Assembly (NCBI RefSeq): GCF_900497805.2
Contig: NW_020954687.1
Coordinates: 17,250,896-17,314,895, forward strand
Length of the DNA stretch: 64,000 nucleotides
Source: Vombatus ursinus
Taxonomy: Eukaryota; Chordata; Mammalia; Diprotodontia; Vombatidae
Reading direction: 5' to 3'
In this document: positions 11,088 to 23,559 of the stretch, piece after piece
Numbering within the stretch: the first letter of the stretch is position 1
Layout of the letters: each line of letters starts with the position of its first letter
Made by a program: the position numbers and the translations under genes
Notes under the pieces: model-generated
What the model was told of the DNA's origin: nothing
The model's input: only the letters and a program-made list of their open reading frames with translations
The model's database searches: none

Positions 11088-12078
11088 ATGGAAAGAAAGA
11101 CACAAATAGTAATCATAACTGTTAATGTGAATGTGATGAACACTCTCATAAAATATAAGTGGATAGCAGAATGGATTAAAAACCATAATCCTACAGTACA
11201 TTGTTTACAGGAAACACATACGAAAAACAGTGACACAAACAGGGTAAAGGTAAAAGGCTGGGGCAGAAAAATTATGCTTCAGCTGAAGTAAAAATGCAGG
11301 GGTAGCAATCCTGATCTCAGACAAAGCAAAAGCAAAAATAGATCTTATGAAAAGAGATAAGGAAAGAAACTACATCCTGCTAAAATGCACCAAAGGCAAT
11401 GAAGTAATATCATTACTAAACATATATGTGCCAAATGGTATGGCATCCAAATTCTTAGAGGTGAAGTTTAGGGAATTACAGAAGAAATAGACAGCAAAAC
11501 TATACTAGTGGGGACCTCAACTTCCCCCTCTCTGAACTAGACAAATCTAACCACAAAATAAACAAGAAAGATGTTAAGGAGGTGAATAGAATATTAGAAA
11601 AGTTAGGTATGACAGACCTCTTGAGAAAACTGAATGGGGATAGAAAGGAATATACATTTTTCTCATGGTGCATGGCACATACACAAAAATGGACCATGTA
11701 AATGCATCCTTTTCAGATCATGATACAATAAAAATCATATGTAATAAAGGGCCATGGAAAGATAGAATAAAAAATAATTGGAAACTAAATCATCTAAATC
11801 TAAAAAAATGATTGGCTCAAACAACAAATAAGAAACAATCAATAACTTCATTCAAGAGAATGACAATAATGAGACAACATACCATAACGTATGGGATGCA
11901 GGGAAAGCAGTTCTTAGGGGAAGTTTTATATCTCTAAATGCTTACATAAATAAAATAGAAAAAGAGGAGATCAATGAATTGGACATACAACTAAAAAGAC
12001 TAGAAAAAGAACAAATTAAAAATCCTCAAGTAAACACCAAATACAAAACTTCATTGATTTATAAAACAGAAATAACTG
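11088..12078 (+). pseudogene. LINE-1 ORF2 fragment of copy E (endonuclease domain)
   Basis: ORF2 encodes the endonuclease and reverse transcriptase that nick target DNA and copy LINE RNA. Visible endonuclease motifs: TVNVNVMNTLIKYKWIAEW (start), NPTVHCLQETHTKNSDT (QETH carries the catalytic Glu), AGVAILISDKAKAKID (11299-11340), LLKCTKGNEVISLLNIYVPN, a VGTSTSP-type block near 11508 where GDLN-P is expected, and SDHDTIKI near 11720 (active-site D-H pair). It stops about 330 codons in, before the reverse-transcriptase domain. Several frame changes (near 11290, 11480, 11660) make it a pseudogene. Confidence 0.85.
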
Positions 12079-13085
12079 AAAGTAGGAGTACTCTTTTTGT
12101 GCTTCAATTAGTTTATCACATGTCCACACAGCTTATTTCTCTGAAGAAAAAAAATGATATTTTAAAAAATTTCCTTTGCCTTTCTTTGATATTTCATGAA
12201 AAAGAAAACTTCCCTTGCTTATATGCTGAATTTTCTGCTTTTATGAGCAACTTATTACATTAGAGGAGCTATCCAAAATATTCTAATGCCTCATCAATGC
12301 GTAAAACTGACTCTAGTTTCTCAAAAGCTAAGACACTGGACCATAAACTCTGTGAGATCCTTCCCCCCCAAAATTTCTCCAATACTTTAGAAAAAATTAC
12401 TATGTGTTGTGGTCAGCACCGAAGAAAATACCCTAAAGACTTGTGACAACTCATATGGCCCTCAAAAAAAAATGTTTGTTTATTTTTTTCATTTTCACTT
12501 AAGAAAAATAATTCTAGCAAGGCTTTAAGATGTTATATAACTTTTAAAAATTTAACTTTAATATTTTAATCAACTAATTACTAAATAAATATTGTTTTCT
12601 TGCTAATTATCTCTTAAGAGACCACAATTATTTGCACATTTAATGGATATTATTTTCTTTCTAACTAAATCTGCTTGGTGAGTGGAAGTCTCCAATCCTG
12701 ACAACACACATACCTCAAAAGTGTTGTAGGAAGTTAGCATCTTTTAAGTTAAAATATATTTTTGTGGCTGAGAAATATGAAATATTGAAATTATATGATA
12801 TTGGCTTCCAACAGAATTGTAGAGTGAATACACCTATTTTCACCTGGTGATGTACATCTGTTTCCCTCAGTTTATAGTGAGTGTTCCTGCTGAAATAAAG
12901 ATAAAAAAACACACAAATTGAATATTAGTAGCAGACAGATTTCTTCCAACTGTTTTTGGATAAGATACTAACAATGAACAGTAGGAGATCAAATCATATC
13001 AATTTTGATTGTAAATAAAACTCAATGATCATTTTCATTGCATATTCTGGGGAAAAAAGGAAATGATGATTTCTTGGACCTCATT
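12079..13085. other. Unique AT-rich DNA, no feature recognised
   Basis: Between L1 copy E and HAL1 copy D. Short A/T runs only; no coding pattern, RNA gene or known repeat seen. Confidence 0.6.
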
Positions 13086-13325
13086 TTTTTTATTTTTTTG
13101 AAAACAATTTTTTTAATTTTTTTTAACATTTGTTTTTTAAAGTTTGGGTTCCAGATATTCTCCCTTCCTCACTCCACATCCACCTTCATTGAGAAGGCAA
13201 GCAAGTTGATACAGGTTATACATGTGTAGTCGTGCAAAACACTTCTATAGTAGTCATGTTATGAAAAACTAAGTATATTTCCCTTAATCCTATCCCGCCC
13301 CCCCCCATTTATTGCATTCTCTCTT

Positions 13326-13503
13326 CTTTTTTTTTTTGTTTTTGTTTTTGTTTTTGTTTTTGTTTTTTTGCAACTGGGGTTAAGTGACTTGCCCTGGGTC
13401 ACACAGCTAGTAAGTGTCAAGTGTTTGGTCTGAGGCCAGATTTGAACTCAGGTCCTCCTGACTTCAGGGCCAATGCTCACTGTGCCAACTAGCTGCCCCT
13501 TCT
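13326..13503 (-). mobile_element. tRNA-derived marsupial SINE in the 3'UTR of copy D
   Basis: Antisense copy: an oligo-T/(TTTTTG)n tail at the left, GGTCACACAGCTAGTAAGTG, then AACTAGCTGCCCC at the right. A 10-bp duplication ATTCTCTCTT (13316-13325, 13504-13513) flanks it. Confidence 0.93.
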
Positions 13504-14054
13504 ATTCTCTCTTTTGACTTTGTCCTTCCTTAGCAGCGTTTGCTTCTGAATAACCCTTCCCACAATCTGCCCTCCCCTCTATTATTATCCCTCTGCTCTC
13601 TTGTCCCCTTCCCCCTGCCATTTTCCTGTAGGGTAAGATAGATTTCCATACCCAATTGAGTGTGCATGTTATTCTCTTCTTAAGCCAAATCTGATGAAAA
13701 TAAGATTCACTCATTCCCTCTCATCTTCCCCTACTTCCCCTCCACTGGAAAAGTCTTTTCTTGTCTGTTAATGTGAGATAATTTATCCCATTCTACCTCT
13801 CCCGTTCTCCTTCTCCCAGTACAATCTTCTCACCTCTTAATTTTATTCTGAAGGTATCACCCATTCATATTCAACTCACCCTGTGCCCCCTATCTATCAA
13901 TCTATCTATATATACACACATATAAATTTTTTCCCTCCAACTACCATAATACTGATAAAGGTCTCATAAGTTACAAATATCATCTTTCCATGCAGGAATG
14001 TAAACAGTTCAACCTTAATAAGACCCTTATGATTTCTCTTTCCTGTTTATCTCT

Positions 14055-15136
14055 TCATGTTTCTCTTGAGTCTTGTATTTGAAAGACAAATTTTCTATTC
14101 AGCTCTGGTCTTTTCATCAAGAATGCTTGAAAGCCCTCTATTTCACTGAATGTCTAGTTTTTCCCCTGAAGGACTATACTAAGTTTTGCTGGGTAGGTGA
14201 TTCTTGGTTGTAATCCTATCTCCTTTGCCCTCCAGAATACTTTATTACCAGCCCTCTGGTCCCTTAATGAAGAAGCTGCTAAATCTTGTGTTATCCTGAT
14301 TGTGTTTCCACAATACTTGAATTGTTTCTTTCTGGTTGTTTGCAATATTTTCTCCTTGACCTGGGAACTCTGGAATTTGGCTGCAATATTCCTAGGAGTT
14401 TTCCATTGGGGATCTCTGTAAGAAGATGATCAGTGGATTCTTTCAATTTCTATTTTGTCCTCTGGTGCTAGAATGTCAGTGTAGTTTTCCTTGATAATTT
14501 CTTGGAAGATGATATCTAGGCATTTTTTTGATCATGGCTTTCAGATAGTCCAATAATTTTTAAATTCTCTCTCTTGCATCTATTTTCCAGGTCAGTTGTT
14601 TTTCCAATGAGATATTTCATATTGTTTTCTAATTTTTCATTCTTTTGGATTTGTTTTACAGTGTCTTGATTTTTCATAAAGTCACTCACTTCCAATTGCT
14701 CCATTCTAATTTCAAGGAAATATTTTCTTCAGTAAGCTTTTGGACTTCCTTTTCCATTTGGCCAATTTTGCTTTTTAAGGCATTCTTCTCCTCATTGGCT
14801 TTTTGGACCTGTTTTGTCATTTGGGTTAGGTTATTTTTTAAGTTGTTATTTTCTTCAGTATTTTTTGGGTCTCCTTTAGCAAGCTGTTGACTTGTTTTGC
14901 ATGATTTTCTTGCATCACTCTCACTTCTCTTCCCAGTTTTTCCTCTACTTCTCTTACTTGCTTCTCAAAATCCTTTTTGAGCTCTTCTATGACCTAGGGT
15001 CAATTCATATTTTTCTTGGAGGCTTTGGATGTGGGAGCTTTGACTTTGTTGCCTTCTTCTGGTTGTATGTTTTGATCTTCTTTGTTACCAAAGAAAGATT
15101 CTATGGTCTGACTATTTTTTGGCGAGGTTTTCTCAT
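14055..15136 (-). pseudogene. Broken LINE-1 ORF1 of HAL1 copy D
   Basis: Opens at CAT (15134-15136). Blocks visible on the minus strand: MEQLEVSDFMKNQDTVKQIQ (14700), NEKLENNMKYLIGKTTDLEN and RCKRENLKIIGLSESHDQK. The C-terminal domain holds KKQFKYCGNTIRITQDLAAS, RITYPAKLSIVLQGKN and RPELNRKFVFQIQDSRET. The coiled coil lies at 14700-15000. Frame shifts occur near 14505, 14390, 14160 and at several places in the coiled coil. Same protein role as in copy A. Confidence 0.85.
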
Positions 15137-15984
15137 GATCCCAGCCAATTACTTGAGTTATGAACTCTTTGGTAAGGTAGGGGTCAGCTTCCAGTGTGGA
15201 GAATGTACTTTCCCAAGCTTTGGGGATTTTGTGGAGCTGTTTTCAGGGATACTTCTAGGGACCTGTAAATTTTCAGTTCTTCCAAGGTGGTATGATAAGG
15301 TACAAGGTGTTTACTCCTTTCCTGGCCTATGCTTGGGTCTATGAGTGATCACAAATACTCTTTTCTGCTTTGGAACTGTAAAGAGGATTTCCTCTCCCCC
15401 ACCACTACAAGCTCCACCATGCCAGCACTCCTCCTTGCCCCAAGATTGCCACCCAGAACTGTGACCCAGGTCCAAACATGGGCAAAACAAGAAAATATTG
15501 CACCAGCAAAGAGATCCCTGCAATCTCCCTCTGATCCCCCTCAGTCTGGGGGCTGATATCTCCAGAAGTAACCTACATAGTGTAAAGAAATGCTACATTA
15601 AATTTGCAGTACTCATTTCCTTCAAGAATTTCAAAAGCACCATATCCTTAAGGTGACAGTGGGAATTTGAAGTCTGAGAGATTTCAGTTGCAAAGGGATG
15701 AATAACAAAAGTAGAAGATGAGGTCTCTTTATTCTTATTGAAACTGTGTTTAGTAGACCAAGACATAAAATTCGACATTACACTTCATCACATGCTTTAT
15801 ATTAAGCCCAAAGCAAAAGATATAGCTAATGTATACAAACACACACATGTAGTATATATATATATATAAGTATGTGTATGTGCATGTGTGGGTGTGTATA
15901 CAACTGTATACACATACTGTACAAGTACATTGGGATTAGGAAGAAATCAAGAAAAGGGAAAAAGGTAGAAGGGAGGAAAGAAGG

Positions 15985-16195
15985 CAGAGATTCTTAATGG
16001 ATACAGCATAGGGTTCAAATCCCATACCAGGTCTCTGAAACACACTTGCTTTTTGTCCTTGAGCATGTCACTGTTAATACTCTAACCATCTCTCTGAAAC
16101 TACTACAAGTTGCAGAATAGTTGCTCATCTGTATTGGTAAAATAATTTTTTTCCCTGGGATTTCCTTATGCCAATGAAATCACAAGTCTAAACAA
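15985..16195 (+). mobile_element. Diverged tRNA-derived SINE
   Basis: GGTTCAAATCCCATACC and TCCTTGAGCATGTCACT match the SINE body. The tail has AACTACTACAAGTTGCAGAA and CCAATGAAATCACAAGTC, a 3' segment I associate with an older marsupial SINE variant. No clear flanking duplication. Confidence 0.65.
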
Positions 16196-16739
16196 AAAAG
16201 CATAAACACAAACCAAAGTGCGTTTATACATATGTACTTACATGTGTTTATATAATATTTTTCTCAACTTTTAATTTCATCTTTGTTGTTTACATATATT
16301 TCCACTTAAAAATACAATCGAAATTGTATGAGGAAAAAATGCTTAGGATAGAAAGAACCTTTGACAACATTTATTCCATGTTTGGTTTAAAAAAAAAACA
16401 ACACACGTAAATATAAATGAACTTATCTTCCTGAGCAGTGGGAACTATCCTGCTTTTAAAGAACCCTAGATAAGATTTCAAACCACCTATTGGTAACTAT
16501 TAAATTGAAAATACATGCAGCTAGTATCTACCTTGATATTTTGCTTAAAACTCTTGTGTCTTGCCTAAAAATCCAAGTTTAGAATTAAAATCCTTGTCTT
16601 CTACTTTTGATCTTACTATATGGACATGTACAGGCACTAGATTTATGATTTCATTGGTATACAGAACTACAGGATTTAAAAAAAAACTCCTTCTACCAAT
16701 AAAGAGCACCACATTTTCTGCAACTTAGAGTCTTGGAGA

Positions 16740-16865
16740 TTTGCCCAGAGTACTGAGATATTAAGTGACTTATTTGGGGACAAATAGCCAATACACATAA
16801 GAAAGTGGAAGTGGAACTCATGTATTCCTGGCTTCAAAGTAGGCCCCATTCACTACTTTATGTTA
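16740..16865 (+). mobile_element. MIR-type SINE fragment
   Basis: TTAAGTGACTTATTTGGGGACA then GGAACTCATGTATTCCTGGC follow the MIR order (TGACTTGCCCAAGGTCACA... GAACCCAGGTCTTCTGAC...). Confidence 0.6.
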
Positions 16866-16905
16866 TCTTGATCTTGGCATAACAGAACTATTAGCAGTCA
16901 TTACA

Positions 16906-16931
16906 ATCATCATCATCATCATCATCATCAT
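16906..16931 (+). repeat. (ATC)n microsatellite
   Basis: About eight uninterrupted ATC units. Confidence 0.97.
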
Positions 16932-17859
16932 TTTAGAACATATGATAAACTAGGGTGTGGTTCATTCTCTGCAGTCCCAATAAGTAAAGCAGCTTATCTG
17001 AAAATGATGTTAACTAGAAAATTTTGAGCCCTCTATAAAGGGAGGTTTTGGGGGAAGTTTCCTGTTCCATTCTCCAGCCTTTCAATCAGAAAAGTGAAGG
17101 AACTAAAGGTACAGAATGTTCAGTATCAAAGCTGAATCTATCTCCATGATGATGAGATTTCAGGAGATGAGTTTATCCTGGGGAAGGCATAATGTTCTTG
17201 GAGTTGCAAGCAAGCAGAGAAAGTAAAAGAAAATGAAGTTGGCTAGAAATTTGAGTAGGTTCTGGGAACTGAGTAGTCTGAGGATTTGAGAAATCAGAGT
17301 ACTTGAGGATACACACACATATGTCTATGTATGGATGTATTTTTAGTATAAATACACAAACATATGTACATATATGATACACACACATATCCATATCTAC
17401 ATACAGATACATACCTACATGCCTATATACATATATTGAAGTCCCCTAAAATGAAGGCAGAAATTGTAGTAGAGAAAGATAGTAAGTCACACACTGAAAT
17501 CATTATCAAAAGGACTGCATTATTTTCTATAGACAAAAGATAAGTTCTGAAGGTACAAATACAAATTCTTAAGCATTGCTTTAAATTCAGCAAATAACCC
17601 GAACTATAATTAGAGTACTTTCACAGACAAGAATGGTTGTCTACAATTATCTGAGCACAAAACTGATCCATAATGGTGAAATAATAATAATACTTCTAAT
17701 ATGTAAAGATGGGGTTAATTAAACTATTTGATCACACCAAACCCCTTACAACAATTAATAAGATATGATGAATTTTTGATAGCCTTATCAGATGAAGATA
17801 ATTATTGAATAAATCAAATACACAATTAATGGTTTTAAACTAGTTTTAGATGAAATGAC

Positions 17860-18092
17860 AATCATTGGCAGCTACACAGTACTAGCTAGCTAGAGTGTTG
17901 GGCTTAGAGTCAAGTTCAAATCTGGCCTTGCACTAGCTGTTTGAACCTGGGCAAGTCATTTAACCTCTGTTTGCCTTAGTTTCCTCAGCTGTAAGATAGG
18001 AATAGGAATTGCATCTTCCTCATTGGATTTTGAAGACCAAAATGATTAATATTTGTCAAATACTTAGCACAACGTCTGCCACATAGTTCCCT
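17860..18092 (+). mobile_element. MIR/THER-type CORE-SINE
   Basis: Full order is visible: a tRNA-like GTTCAAATCTGGCCT, then TTTGAACCTGGGCAAGTCATTTAACC, TTGCCTTAGTTTCCTCAGCTG (CORE) and an L2-like tail AATATTTGTCAAATACTTAGC followed by TGCCACATAG. Confidence 0.88.
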
Positions 18093-19504
18093 TCCTCTTC
18101 CTAAAATGAATGAAATAAAATTATGACTCTCAGAAAGTGTACATGATTTGTCGAGAGGACTGTATGGCTTAGATAAAATAGCAAGCCAATTTAGAATCTG
18201 CTATCAATTTCAGTTTAAGCCAAGCACCTGAGAGAAAATTATTGGGTTCTTTCCCTCTTCAAACCCTCATCACTACCACCAATAGAGGATGACTTTTATG
18301 AACTTTAATTTGTTAGAAGATTTTAGACCTCATGTTTGTGACCTAGGAGTGTCCCCAGAATAGTAGGGGTTGAAACAGTATCTTATTAAGGAACCTAGGG
18401 CAAATTAGGCACATAGAAGAAAAATAATCTTAATATTCTTTAAGCATCCCAGAAGAAAGTTTTTTTTTTTTTCCATGCCCAATGGGAACTTCATAAGTAC
18501 TCTGTGAAGATGAGGAAAGAAAGGACTTCCATGAACCAAGAGGTAAGAATATATCTTTACCACATATATTCTTTAAGTTTGAGTCCACTTCTGAGTTCTG
18601 TTTGGGAGACTATGACCCTAGATTGGAAGGATGTTTATACAAACTGTTCTTACTAAATTACCAGCTGTTCTATACCACTTTAGTAAAAAGCAATTCCTAA
18701 AAAAATGAATTAAGTCTGGTTGGTTATTTGATCACAATTGATAACCAATATGGGAGCATCTTGATGTGTACCTGTGAATGTAGGAAAAATTTCCCCTTCA
18801 CCCCAGTCCTACAGGATTATAAATTAATTCTACCTAAAATCCTGAGGGGAAGAGTAGCCAACTGCCCCCTGGAGACTCTATCTGCCAATGATAGTGGGGA
18901 CTGGGATAGAAACCTCAATATCCCTGCAATAGATAAATGCTACCCCATCAAATATGCATAACTTTTCAGACTACATAGAATGAAAAGTTGTCAAGATATA
19001 GACATATAGAAGAAGAAGTCATAACATTATTTAAATAGGATGAAATACATAATTCTAATTATCCCATGCCTTACTGGAGTTGACCCAAAGATAGTTTCAG
19101 CGATTGCATAGTTGATAAGCCTACATCTCAATATATTTCTTTAACTAAAAAACAAAATAAAAAAACTAAGATTTTTATCCCCTATGCAATAGTATATCAA
19201 GCATCTACATGACCTTCCTCCTTTTTATATTCAGTTGATTAGGTTTATATTGTGCAACAACTGTAAATTTAATGGTACATTGATATCGTTGGGGATTCAG
19301 AAGGCACATAAGACATCGGTTTTGCTTTCAAGGAGTTTTCAATCTACTTGCGAAGACAAAAGTAAGAGATGGAAGGGATTAGGGAATTCTGATGGGCTAA
19401 ACTATTTTGTCATGACTACAAATTGTCATGTTTTATATACAGTCTTTTAATAGCTTTTCACAATGTTATATCACAACATTTCCTGCTCCATGCTCAGTTT
19501 TCTT
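18093..19504. other. Unique DNA, no feature recognised
   Basis: AT-rich with an 11-T run near 18465. Short open frames (18728-18961, 19235-19450) lack homology I recognise and have no splice or codon support. Confidence 0.6.
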
Positions 19505-19518
19505 TAGGTTTTTATTGA

Positions 19519-19675
19519 TTTTTTTTTTTTTTTTGGTGAGGCAATTGGGGTTGAGTGATTTGCCCAAGGTCACACAGCTATTCCATGTCAAGTGTTTGGT
19601 CTGAGGCCAGATTTGAACTCAGATCCTCCTGACTTCAGGGCTGGTGCTCTATCCACTGTGCAACCTAGCTGCCCC
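19519..19675 (-). mobile_element. tRNA-derived marsupial SINE
   Basis: Antisense copy with a poly(T) start, GGTCACACAGCTATTCC and the end CAACCTAGCTGCCCC. Flanked by a perfect 14-bp duplication TAGGTTTTTATTGA (19505-19518 and 19676-19689), indicating a fairly young insertion. Confidence 0.95.
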
Positions 19676-19689
19676 TAGGTTTTTATTGA

Positions 19690-19989
19690 AAGGCTTATCC
19701 TTTAGTTTGCTTTGTGAATCTCCTTTGAATCATTTTCAGACATTAAATGTTTTTGAAAGTTATAAAATTCTAAACTCTCAATGTTTTAATAACAGTCTGG
19801 GATGGCAGGTATAATATTATTCTTATGTAACTTCATTAAATAATAAATTAAATCATGAAACTTACTTATAAATGAAAAGTGGAGATTATTCCAGTGATTT
19901 ATTAATTATTGAAGAACTGAAAAAGATATTTTAAAGTATAAAAATAAAGAATGAGTCATAAAATAGAAGAAATTTTTATAGTTCTATTA
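19690..19989. other. AT-rich unique spacer
   Basis: No gene or repeat recognised; possibly the decayed start of the following L1 fragment. Confidence 0.5.
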
Positions 19990-21430
19990 TATTGCACTGA
20001 TTCATTATTTGACAAAAGTATTGAAAAATTGCAAAGCATTTTGGTAGAAATTAGGTAAAGACAAACAGCTCATACCATATACCAAAATAAGGTAAAAATG
20101 GGTACTTGGTTTAGACATAATAATACCATAAGCAAATTAGGGGAGTATAGAATAGTGTACCTATCCTGTCAGATCTCCGACTGAGGAAAATACTTATTAT
20201 CAAACAAGAGATAAAAAGAATTGCTAGATATAAACAGATAATTTGGATTACATGAAACTTAAATTTTTTGCACAAACACAACCAATGTATCTAAGTTTAT
20301 AAGAAAAGCAGATTTTTTTTTTACAGGAAGCATCTCTATTAAAGGCCTCATTTCTAAAATATCTAGAGGATTGAGTCAAATTTATAAATTGATAAATGGT
20401 AAATGGATGTGAACAGGAAGTTTTCAGAATGAGAAACACAAACTATCTATAGTTATAAAAATCTCTAATCATTATTGATTAGAAAAATGCAAATTAAAAA
20501 TAGATAAATTTATAAATTTATGTAAATATAAAATTGATTAGAGAAATGCAAATTAAAAAAAAATCTAAGGTACCACTTCACACAATTCAGATTGGCTAAC
20601 ATGACACAATAAGAAAATGAGAAATAGTGGACGGGATATGGGAAAATCTGGACATTAATGCATTACTGGTGAAGTTGTGAACTGATCCAACTATTCTGGA
20701 GAGCAATTTGGAACTATGCCTAAAGGGTGAAAAAACTGTGCATACCCTTTGACCCAGCAATACCACTACTAGGTCTATATACCAAAGAGATTTTAAAAAG
20801 AAACAAAGGAAAGGACCTATATCTACAAAATATTTATAGTAGCTCTTTTTGTGGTAGCAAATAATTGGAAATTATTGAGGGGATAATTGTTATTGAGGGA
20901 TTCTCATCCATCAGAGAATGATTGACCAAGTTATGACATTTCATTGTGATAGAATACTACTGTGCTATAAGAAATGATGAACAGGATACTTTCAGAAAAA
21001 ATCAGAAAGATTTAGATAAACTGATGCAAAGTAAAGTGAGCAAACCAAACAAAACATTGAACACAGTAATGCCAACAGTGTACAATGATCAACTGTGAAT
21101 AACTTAGCAATTCTCAGCAATATAAAGATTCAAGACAACTCTGAACAACCATTGATAAAAAATGCTATCCCTCTCCAGACAAAGAACTGATGAGATTTGA
21201 ATGTAGATCAAAGCATACTATTTTTTAAAATTATCTTTATTTACTTGGGTTTTATTTGTCAGTGTTTTCTTTCACAACATGAGTAATTTTGAAATATATA
21301 TTTGCATCACTCCACATGTATAACCTTTATCAAACTGCTTGCCTTCTCAATGATGGGAGAGGGTTAAGGAGAGTGGGAGTGAATTTGGAACTCAAAATTA
21401 AAAAAAACAAAGGTTAAGATATTTTTTTCA
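19990..21430 (+). mobile_element. Old LINE-1 3' end (ORF2 C-terminus and 3'UTR)
   Basis: Decayed ORF2 C-terminal part: YMKLKFFAQTQPMYLSL-like at 20255-20305, IREMQIKK-like at 20535, and ALLVKL-then-DPTILESNLELC at 20660-20715. The line KMWHIYTMEYY of human L1 has its counterpart near 20930-20960 (HFIVIEYYCAIRNDEQD). The 3'UTR ends GTGAATTTGGAACTCAAAAT before an A-rich tail near 21400. It is homologous to the antisense pieces at 40590-41850 and 57932-63640. Many stops and shifts. Confidence 0.85.
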
Positions 21431-21447
21431 TGTAATAGGAAAAATAA

Positions 21448-21492
21448 GATATATACATACACATATACATATACATATACATATACATATGT
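21448..21492 (+). repeat. (CATATA)n microsatellite
   Basis: ATACAT/ATATAC units directly after the L1 tail, probably grown from its A-rich end. Confidence 0.9.
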
Positions 21493-21574
21493 ATAGGCTA
21501 GAAAACATAAATGACAGAAAAAGAACAAGAGGCCTAGACATAGTCTTTTCATGAATAATTGAATATTGAATTAC

Positions 21575-21770
21575 AAGATGGTATAACTGGAGAGGATTTT
21601 AGATATCATGGTATTCAACACTCTCTTTTGCAAATCTGGAAACTGATGTTTAGAACAGTGAAGCAATTTACCCAGGCTCACATAACAAATAACTGTAAAA
21701 GTCAGCAGGGGGACCTAATTTTACTAACTCCCAGTTTAGTCCAAAGTGATTTTCATTGAACAGCATCTAA
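21575..21770 (+). mobile_element. MIR-type SINE fragment
   Basis: TGGAAACTGATGTTTAGAAC, GCAATTTACCCAGGCTCACA and AACTCCCAGTTTAGTCCAAA follow MIR order. Confidence 0.7.
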
Positions 21771-23559
21771 ATACTGTTTCATTATTATTAATTTGATTGA
21801 TCCATAATGATTTCACAGAGGTAACCTTACTACTCAATTCTGTTCTTTGAAAAAAAAAAACCTTAATTTTCTTTTCCCCCAAATTAGACAGATGCATTGA
21901 CTTTAAAATATTAATGAAAGAAAACCTGTGGGCAATTTTCCCAAAGCCTTATTTGGAGCATTTTTTCAACTCATTCAACTATATAGTTTCCTGAAGGCAA
22001 ACAGAAGTGTATGGAACATCTGCATATAAGCATGAGATTAAGTAACAAAAATATGTTCTACATAGAATACATTATGTAATCTAACTCTTTGACGAGAATC
22101 ACCTGCTGAAAGCAGTCTCCAAAAGAACAACAAAAAGCAGGTGCTGTGACAGTAGCGAAATTTGGCAGTCACAGCTGCTGTCCTAATTTGAACTCTTCTT
22201 TCATCAAAAGAAATTTCCACAGAATCTGCACATTGTTGGCTCTAGCTCAGACACATGTGTATAACTTCATCTACTGGTGTAAAATAGAGAAACTTAAAGC
22301 CCTATTTCCCCTTTTTATTGTTATTGTTTGTCTTTGATTCTTTACGAGGACCATGGCATGAGGAAGGTGGTGCTGTAACACTTTCTGTAACCTCATATTC
22401 ATCTAGCCTTCATTAATTTCTCATCATTAGCCCTATTTTGACTTTCCTTTCTGGCATTCCCCATCTTGACCTATCATTACCCAATTCAACTTCATAATAT
22501 CCATTTCTCTTGAATCCCTTGTCCCCTCATCTTATTTCTACTCAACAGATCATAATTCTAGATTATTTTCACCCTATGTCTCCTCTTACTCATGTCACTA
22601 AATAGAACTAGAGGAAGACATGTAATCAAGCTGACATGATTTTACTTTACACTTCAAATTTATATTATCTAGTTTCAGTTGGATCTTCATTAGAGTATGA
22701 CATTTTTTTTTTATTCCTCCCTGTTTGAATCCATATCCCACTTACCACTGAGGCTGCTCCATAAATTCTCTTCTCAAGTGTCCCAAACTTCCCCATTACA
22801 TAGTCCTCTTGGCTGAAGATCTCTAGTTTTACTTTACTGAGAAAATTGAGCACCTGATGCATGAGCTAACTCTTCTACCTTTCTCTCCATCTCAAATCCC
22901 CAATTATTGTGCCCATGTAGAAACAAGAGGACAGAGTAATAAGAAAAAAAAACTTTTCTGCTAACCACTCCCACACTCCTTCAAACTGATCTAGAAAATG
23001 CACCTGTATAAATCCTGAGTAGGAAATTTAAAAAAAATCACAGTGAATAATTCTTCCTAGCTCATGTCAGCATAGAGAGATAGAAAGATAGAAAGATCTA
23101 TAAACACTGTGCATAGGGTCCATCTACGAACATGCTAAGCTCAGCATACTAGTGTTGAGTGACTGAAAGAAGTCTGAGGGCTGATCATAGGGGTGAAATG
23201 ACTTTCCAGAATCATAGCAGGATCCCATGATGTTATTCAGGATGAGGGAACAAATGCCAACTGACAACATTGTTGCCTGCTACCCAGATCTTGGTAACAG
23301 ATTTAGTGCAGACTTAGGAGGCAACTTGTGCCTAGAAGTAGCTTTTGGAGTAAGAAGAATTTGCAGACTATAGTCTGTGTCCTGAGCCATGAGCAGGTAC
23401 AGAACTAAACAGTTTTGGGTTTCTTTTTTTTTTTTGACAAGGACACTAGAAGCAGAGTAGTATCTCAACTATAGCTTGTAGCCCAATCAAAAGCCTGTAG
23501 AGGAATAATCAGGTCTGGAATTGCAGAACAAAGGGATTATAGTTTTATTTCTCTGAATC
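21771..23559. other. Unique DNA, no gene recognised
   Basis: Contains only a small antisense SINE-like tail at 22318-22366. Short frames present look random. Confidence 0.55.
22318..22366 (-). mobile_element. 3' tail of an unnamed dispersed SINE-like repeat
   Basis: TTTGTCTTTGATTC then GAGGACCATGGCATGAGG is the reverse complement, with changes, of the repeat tail at 40115-40165 (GATGTCATGGTCCTC, then AACAAAGGACAAACAACAA). Confidence 0.7.

Larger units (their letters stand above)
8580..12078 (+). mobile_element. LINE-1 copy E with ORF2 start (3' truncated)
   Basis: An autonomous-type L1: the 5' end CTTCTGGGAGCCAAGATGG is followed by a 5'UTR of about 740 bases, ORF1 at 9324-10456 (interrupted by a SINE), a purine-rich inter-ORF spacer (10457-11087) and the endonuclease half of ORF2 (11088-12078). 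The reverse-transcriptase part and tail are missing; at about 12078 the sequence changes abruptly to unrelated AT-rich DNA. Its ORF1 lineage (MSERKRTIDSYYGKSEDQGR) is the same as copy G and distinct from the HAL1 lineage. Confidence 0.85.
13086..15556 (-). mobile_element. HAL1-type half-LINE-1, copy D (antisense, 5' truncated)
   Basis: Reading right to left: partial 5'UTR (15556-15137, cut near CCCTCAGTCTGGGGG), ORF1 (15136-14055), an ATCT/ATAT microsatellite (13890-13925), a pyrimidine-rich (antisense) spacer and a 3'UTR with poly(T) at 13087-13140. No ORF2. Unlike copies A, C and K it ends at the first 3' terminus (AAAGTTTGGGTTCCAGA, 13139) and lacks the second, so it represents the simpler tail form. 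A SINE sits in the 3'UTR at 13326-13503. Confidence 0.87.
15557..17859. other. Unique DNA with microsatellites and old SINE pieces
   Basis: No gene recognised. It contains TA/TG tracts (15837-15905), a SINE-like piece (15985-16195), a MIR piece (16740-16865), an ATC array (16906-16931) and ACATAT-type repeats (17305-17440), listed separately where clear. Confidence 0.6.
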